DNA of 64,000 nucleotides from an uncultured Lachnospiraceae bacterium (GTDB taxonomy: Bacteria > Bacillota > Clostridia > Lachnospirales > Lachnospiraceae): the NCBI GenBank assembly GCA_947173945.1, contig CAMWGV010000006.1:1-64000 (forward strand), given 5' to 3'. The notes beneath the pieces were generated by a model. It was not told where the DNA came from. It made no database searches and saw only the letters and a program-made list of their open reading frames with translations. Numbering within the stretch: position 1 is the first letter of the stretch; every line of letters starts with the position of its first letter. Below are positions 61,342 through 64,000 of the stretch, in pieces. The position numbers and the translations under genes are program-made.

Positions 61342-63768
61342 TTAAGCACGTATCTCAATTCCAAGCTTACCAAGCTCATTTAAAATTTTGTCAATTAGTT
61401 TACTAACCTCAGCATCCTCAAGGGTCCGGTCCTTTGCTCTAAAGGTCATACTGTAAGCAACTGACTTCTTTCCCTCTGCTACCTGCTCACCCTCATATAC
61501 ATCAAAGAGCTTAACTGATTCAAGCAGCTTTCCACCGCATTTTTTTATTACAGCCTCAATCTGTCCAACAAAAATAGCTTTATCCACAACAAGGCTTAAA
61601 TCTCTTGTCATTCCAGGGAACTTGGCAATTCCCTCATACTTCCTGTCAAATGTAGACAGCATTGTAACAATATCCATGTTCAAGACTGCCACATATACCT
61701 CGGTCTTAATATTATAATTGTCAGCAGCCTCAGGATGAAGCTGTCCCATATATCCAATATCAATATTACCTTTCCTTATATCTGCCTGTCTTCCCGGATG
61801 CAGGAATGTATGACTGCTTACCGGCTCAAAGGTTACTTCCTTACCAAATCCAAGCTTATCGAACATTTCCTCAATTACACCCTTCAAATCGAAGAAATCA
61901 CCGGCTCCATACATTGCCATGGCAAGCTTCATTTTTTCATCAGGAAGCTCTGTAAGCGGAAGTGCTTTCGGTATATATACATTTGCAAGCTCATAAAGCC
62001 TTGCCTCCTTATTTCTTCTGTTGTAGTTTGTTGCAATCGATGTAAGAATTCCATTTAAAGGAAGCGTTCTCATGATCTTGAAGTCCTCACCCAAAGGATT
62101 CATTATCTCAATCGCACTTCTCTCCTTTGCATCAGCAGGAAGTAAAAGCTTATCAAATACTTTGGCACTCTCAAATGAATAGCACATTGCTCCCGAAAAT
62201 CCATTGCTTTCACAGATATTCCTAACCTTGTCAGCAATTCTCTCTGAATAAGGCTTTTTACCTGCAGTAGCCTCACCCTTAGGAAGTGTTGTAGGAATGT
62301 TATCATATCCATAAAATCTTCCTACCTCCTCTGCCAAATCTGCCATACACTTCAAATCCTGTCTGAATGTAGGTATCGTCAGCATATTTGTCTTTTCGTC
62401 ATAGCTAAGACCAAGCTTTTCAAAATAACCAAGCATCTGGGCACTTGATACCTCCGTTCCCAGAAGTCTGTTCATTTTTTCAGGTTCAAACGGCAACTTA
62501 ACCTCAGAAACCGGATTCGGATAAACGTCAACTACTCCGTCTACTACCTTACCACAGCCAAGCTCCTCAATAAGCTGACATGCTCTGTTCATTGCAAGAA
62601 TTGCAAGATTAGGATCAAGTCCTTTTACAAACTTGGCAGCAGCATCAGTCGTAAGCCCGATTCTCTTTGTTGACAATCTTATATTTGTTCCATCGAAGCA
62701 TGCCGCCTCAAACAAAAGTGTATTTATACTGTCAGTAACCATGGAGTTCTCTCCACCCATGATTCCGGCAATACCAATTTCCTTATCACCATCACATATC
62801 ATAAGAACATCATGGTCCATCGTTCTTTCCTGTCCATCCAGAGTTGTAAATTTATCTCCATCCTTTGCACGTCTTACTATAATTTTATTTCCTGCAATGG
62901 TATCAAGGTCATATGCATGCATTGGCTGTCCATATTCCTCCATAACATAATTAGTTATGTCAACCAAATTGTTAATGGAACGTATACCCTGTGCGGCAAG
63001 CCTTTCCCTCATCCATTTTGGAGAAGGACCTATTTTAATGTCGGTTACAACCCTTGCAGTGTAGCGTGTACAAAGGTCCGTGTCCTGTACCTCAACCGAT
63101 ACATAGTCATTTACGTCTCCACCGCTACCCTTTACCGTAACAACAGGTGGTATAAATTTCTTGTCAAAGGTTGCTGCAACCTCTCTTGCCATACCTATCA
63201 TTGAGAAGCAGTCAACTCTGTTTGATGTTATCTCATATTCAACCACGGCATCATTCAGTCCGAGTGCTGCAACAGCATCGTCTCCCGGCTTAACATCTGC
63301 ATCCTCAGGAAATACATAAACTCCATTTTCCGGAGCCTCAGGGTACAAATCTCTTGAGGAACCAAGCTCCTCAATACTGCACATCATACCACAGGATTCT
63401 ACTCCTCTGAGCTTTCCCTTTTTTATTTTAATTCCATCCTCAGGAAGAGGGGAACCATCATGTCCGCCTGCTACCTTACCTCCGTCAAGAACAACCGGAG
63501 TAATATCTCCCTCTTTTAAATTTGGCGCTCCTGTCACAATCTGCAAAGTTTCACTTCCAACATTCACCTGACATACAATAAGCTTATCTGCATCCGGATG
63601 CTTCTCAATTTTTTCTATGCGTCCCACAACAATTTTTTCAAGGTTTTTATCCTTTTTTTCATAACCCTCTACATGAGAACCCGAAAGAGTCATGGCGTCA
63701 ACAAATTCATTTATATCTACGTCCAAATCAGGAACGTATGCTTTAATCCACGATATTGGTGTATTCAT
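61342..63768 (-). CDS. pheT: phenylalanyl-tRNA synthetase, beta chain
   Basis: 808 residues. It begins with a B1 lead (ISWIKAYVPDLDVDINEF), an OB-fold tRNA-binding domain (IVVGRIEKIEKHPDADKLIV), the B3/B4 editing domain (EITSNRVDCFSMIGMAREVAA), B5 (VYPNPVSEVKLPFEP), the catalytic-like core and the ferredoxin-fold anticodon-binding domain at the C-terminus (FDRKYEGIAKFPGMTRDLSL). With PheS it charges tRNAPhe. pheS is immediately upstream on the minus strand and runs off the window. Order pheS-pheT is standard. Confidence 0.97.
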   Translation of the reverse strand: MNTPISWIKAYVPDLDVDINEFVDAMTLSGSHVEGYEKKDKNLEKIVVGRIEKIEKHPDADKLIVCQVNVGSETLQIVTGAPNLKEGDITPVVLDGGKVAGGHDGSPLPEDGIKIKKGKLRGVESCGMMCSIEELGSSRDLYPEAPENGVYVFPEDADVKPGDDAVAALGLNDAVVEYEITSNRVDCFSMIGMAREVAATFDKKFIPPVVTVKGSGGDVNDYVSVEVQDTDLCTRYTARVVTDIKIGPSPKWMRERLAAQGIRSINNLVDITNYVMEEYGQPMHAYDLDTIAGNKIIVRRAKDGDKFTTLDGQERTMDHDVLMICDGDKEIGIAGIMGGENSMVTDSINTLLFEAACFDGTNIRLSTKRIGLTTDAAAKFVKGLDPNLAILAMNRACQLIEELGCGKVVDGVVDVYPNPVSEVKLPFEPEKMNRLLGTEVSSAQMLGYFEKLGLSYDEKTNMLTIPTFRQDLKCMADLAEEVGRFYGYDNIPTTLPKGEATAGKKPYSERIADKVRNICESNGFSGAMCYSFESAKVFDKLLLPADAKERSAIEIMNPLGEDFKIMRTLPLNGILTSIATNYNRRNKEARLYELANVYIPKALPLTELPDEKMKLAMAMYGAGDFFDLKGVIEEMFDKLGFGKEVTFEPVSSHTFLHPGRQADIRKGNIDIGYMGQLHPEAADNYNIKTEVYVAVLNMDIVTMLSTFDRKYEGIAKFPGMTRDLSLVVDKAIFVGQIEAVIKKCGGKLLESVKLFDVYEGEQVAEGKKSVAYSMTFRAKDRTLEDAEVSKLIDKILNELGKLGIEIRA

Positions 63769-63793
63769 ATGCTTTTACCTCTACTTTCACTAA

Positions 63794-64000
<207 letters not shown>

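Overview
The window looks like a chromosomal segment of a low-GC anaerobic Clostridia, most likely Lachnospiraceae. This is inferred from gene content, not from a search. The indicators are strong AGGAGG ribosome sites, a split transketolase, a four-subunit ferredoxin-linked 2-oxoacid oxidoreductase, GlgC plus GlgD, HprK with a Crh-like HPr, the MurB-RapZ-WhiA cluster, a reverse rubrerythrin and an [FeFe]-hydrogenase-like sensor. Most genes lie on the minus strand. I see no tRNA, rRNA, CRISPR array, insertion sequence or prophage.

Layout. 1-1.9 kb: a MotA-family channel protein and an XRE regulator whose membrane half itself resembles MotA, with no motB nearby. 1.9-9.6 kb: two MATE exporters, an sce7726-like protein, split transketolase, an AEC carrier, endonuclease IV and a Dabb protein. 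9.6-12.8 kb: a redox/oxygen island with a hydrogenase-like/HD-GYP fusion, a short rubredoxin and a reverse rubrerythrin with a Fur/PerR-type operator. 12.9-18.1 kb: MurF, DJ-1, CYTH, a DUF1189-like membrane protein and a kinase-like receptor without its phosphoacceptor His. 18.1-22 kb: the FMN-riboswitch-controlled riboflavin operon ribD-ribE-ribBA-ribH. 22-24.7 kb: a large Sel1/TPR protein. 24.8-32.5 kb: carbon and wall control genes (murB-rapZ-whiA-crh-like, glcK, hprK, spoVG, glgC-glgD). 32.6-39.1 kb: small proteins, slipin/NfeD, an aconitase-family hydratase and a membrane/zinc-ribbon pair. 39.4-42.4 kb: the por operon. 42.7-49.6 kb: yqeG, uvrC, an unknown 694-residue protein and a membrane MutS-like ATPase. 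49.8-52.7 kb: a tandem pair of near-identical lipoproteins. 52.9-64 kb: aroA, unknown proteins, an SGNH hydrolase, M18 aminopeptidase, membrane GDPD, queA, pheT and the end of pheS.

How the genes work together. HprK, the Crh-like protein and glucokinase form a carbon-catabolite control set close to glycogen synthesis. The por operon and the redox island supply and sense reducing power. The riboflavin operon makes flavin cofactors under FMN feedback.

The most unusual material is the intergenic DNA and a few fusions. Two giant imperfect palindromes (about 42385-42721 and 56129-56373) share block motifs, and in the first the blocks are swapped between arms. There are also two copies of a 94-bp triple-hairpin repeat and several copies of a TGTCCTGAGG/CTGCTTCGCAG repeat. 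The unusual proteins are the XRE/MotA-like fusion, the hydrogenase-like/HD-GYP fusion, the HPr homologue with Glu at position 15 and the kinase-like protein with Lys in place of His.
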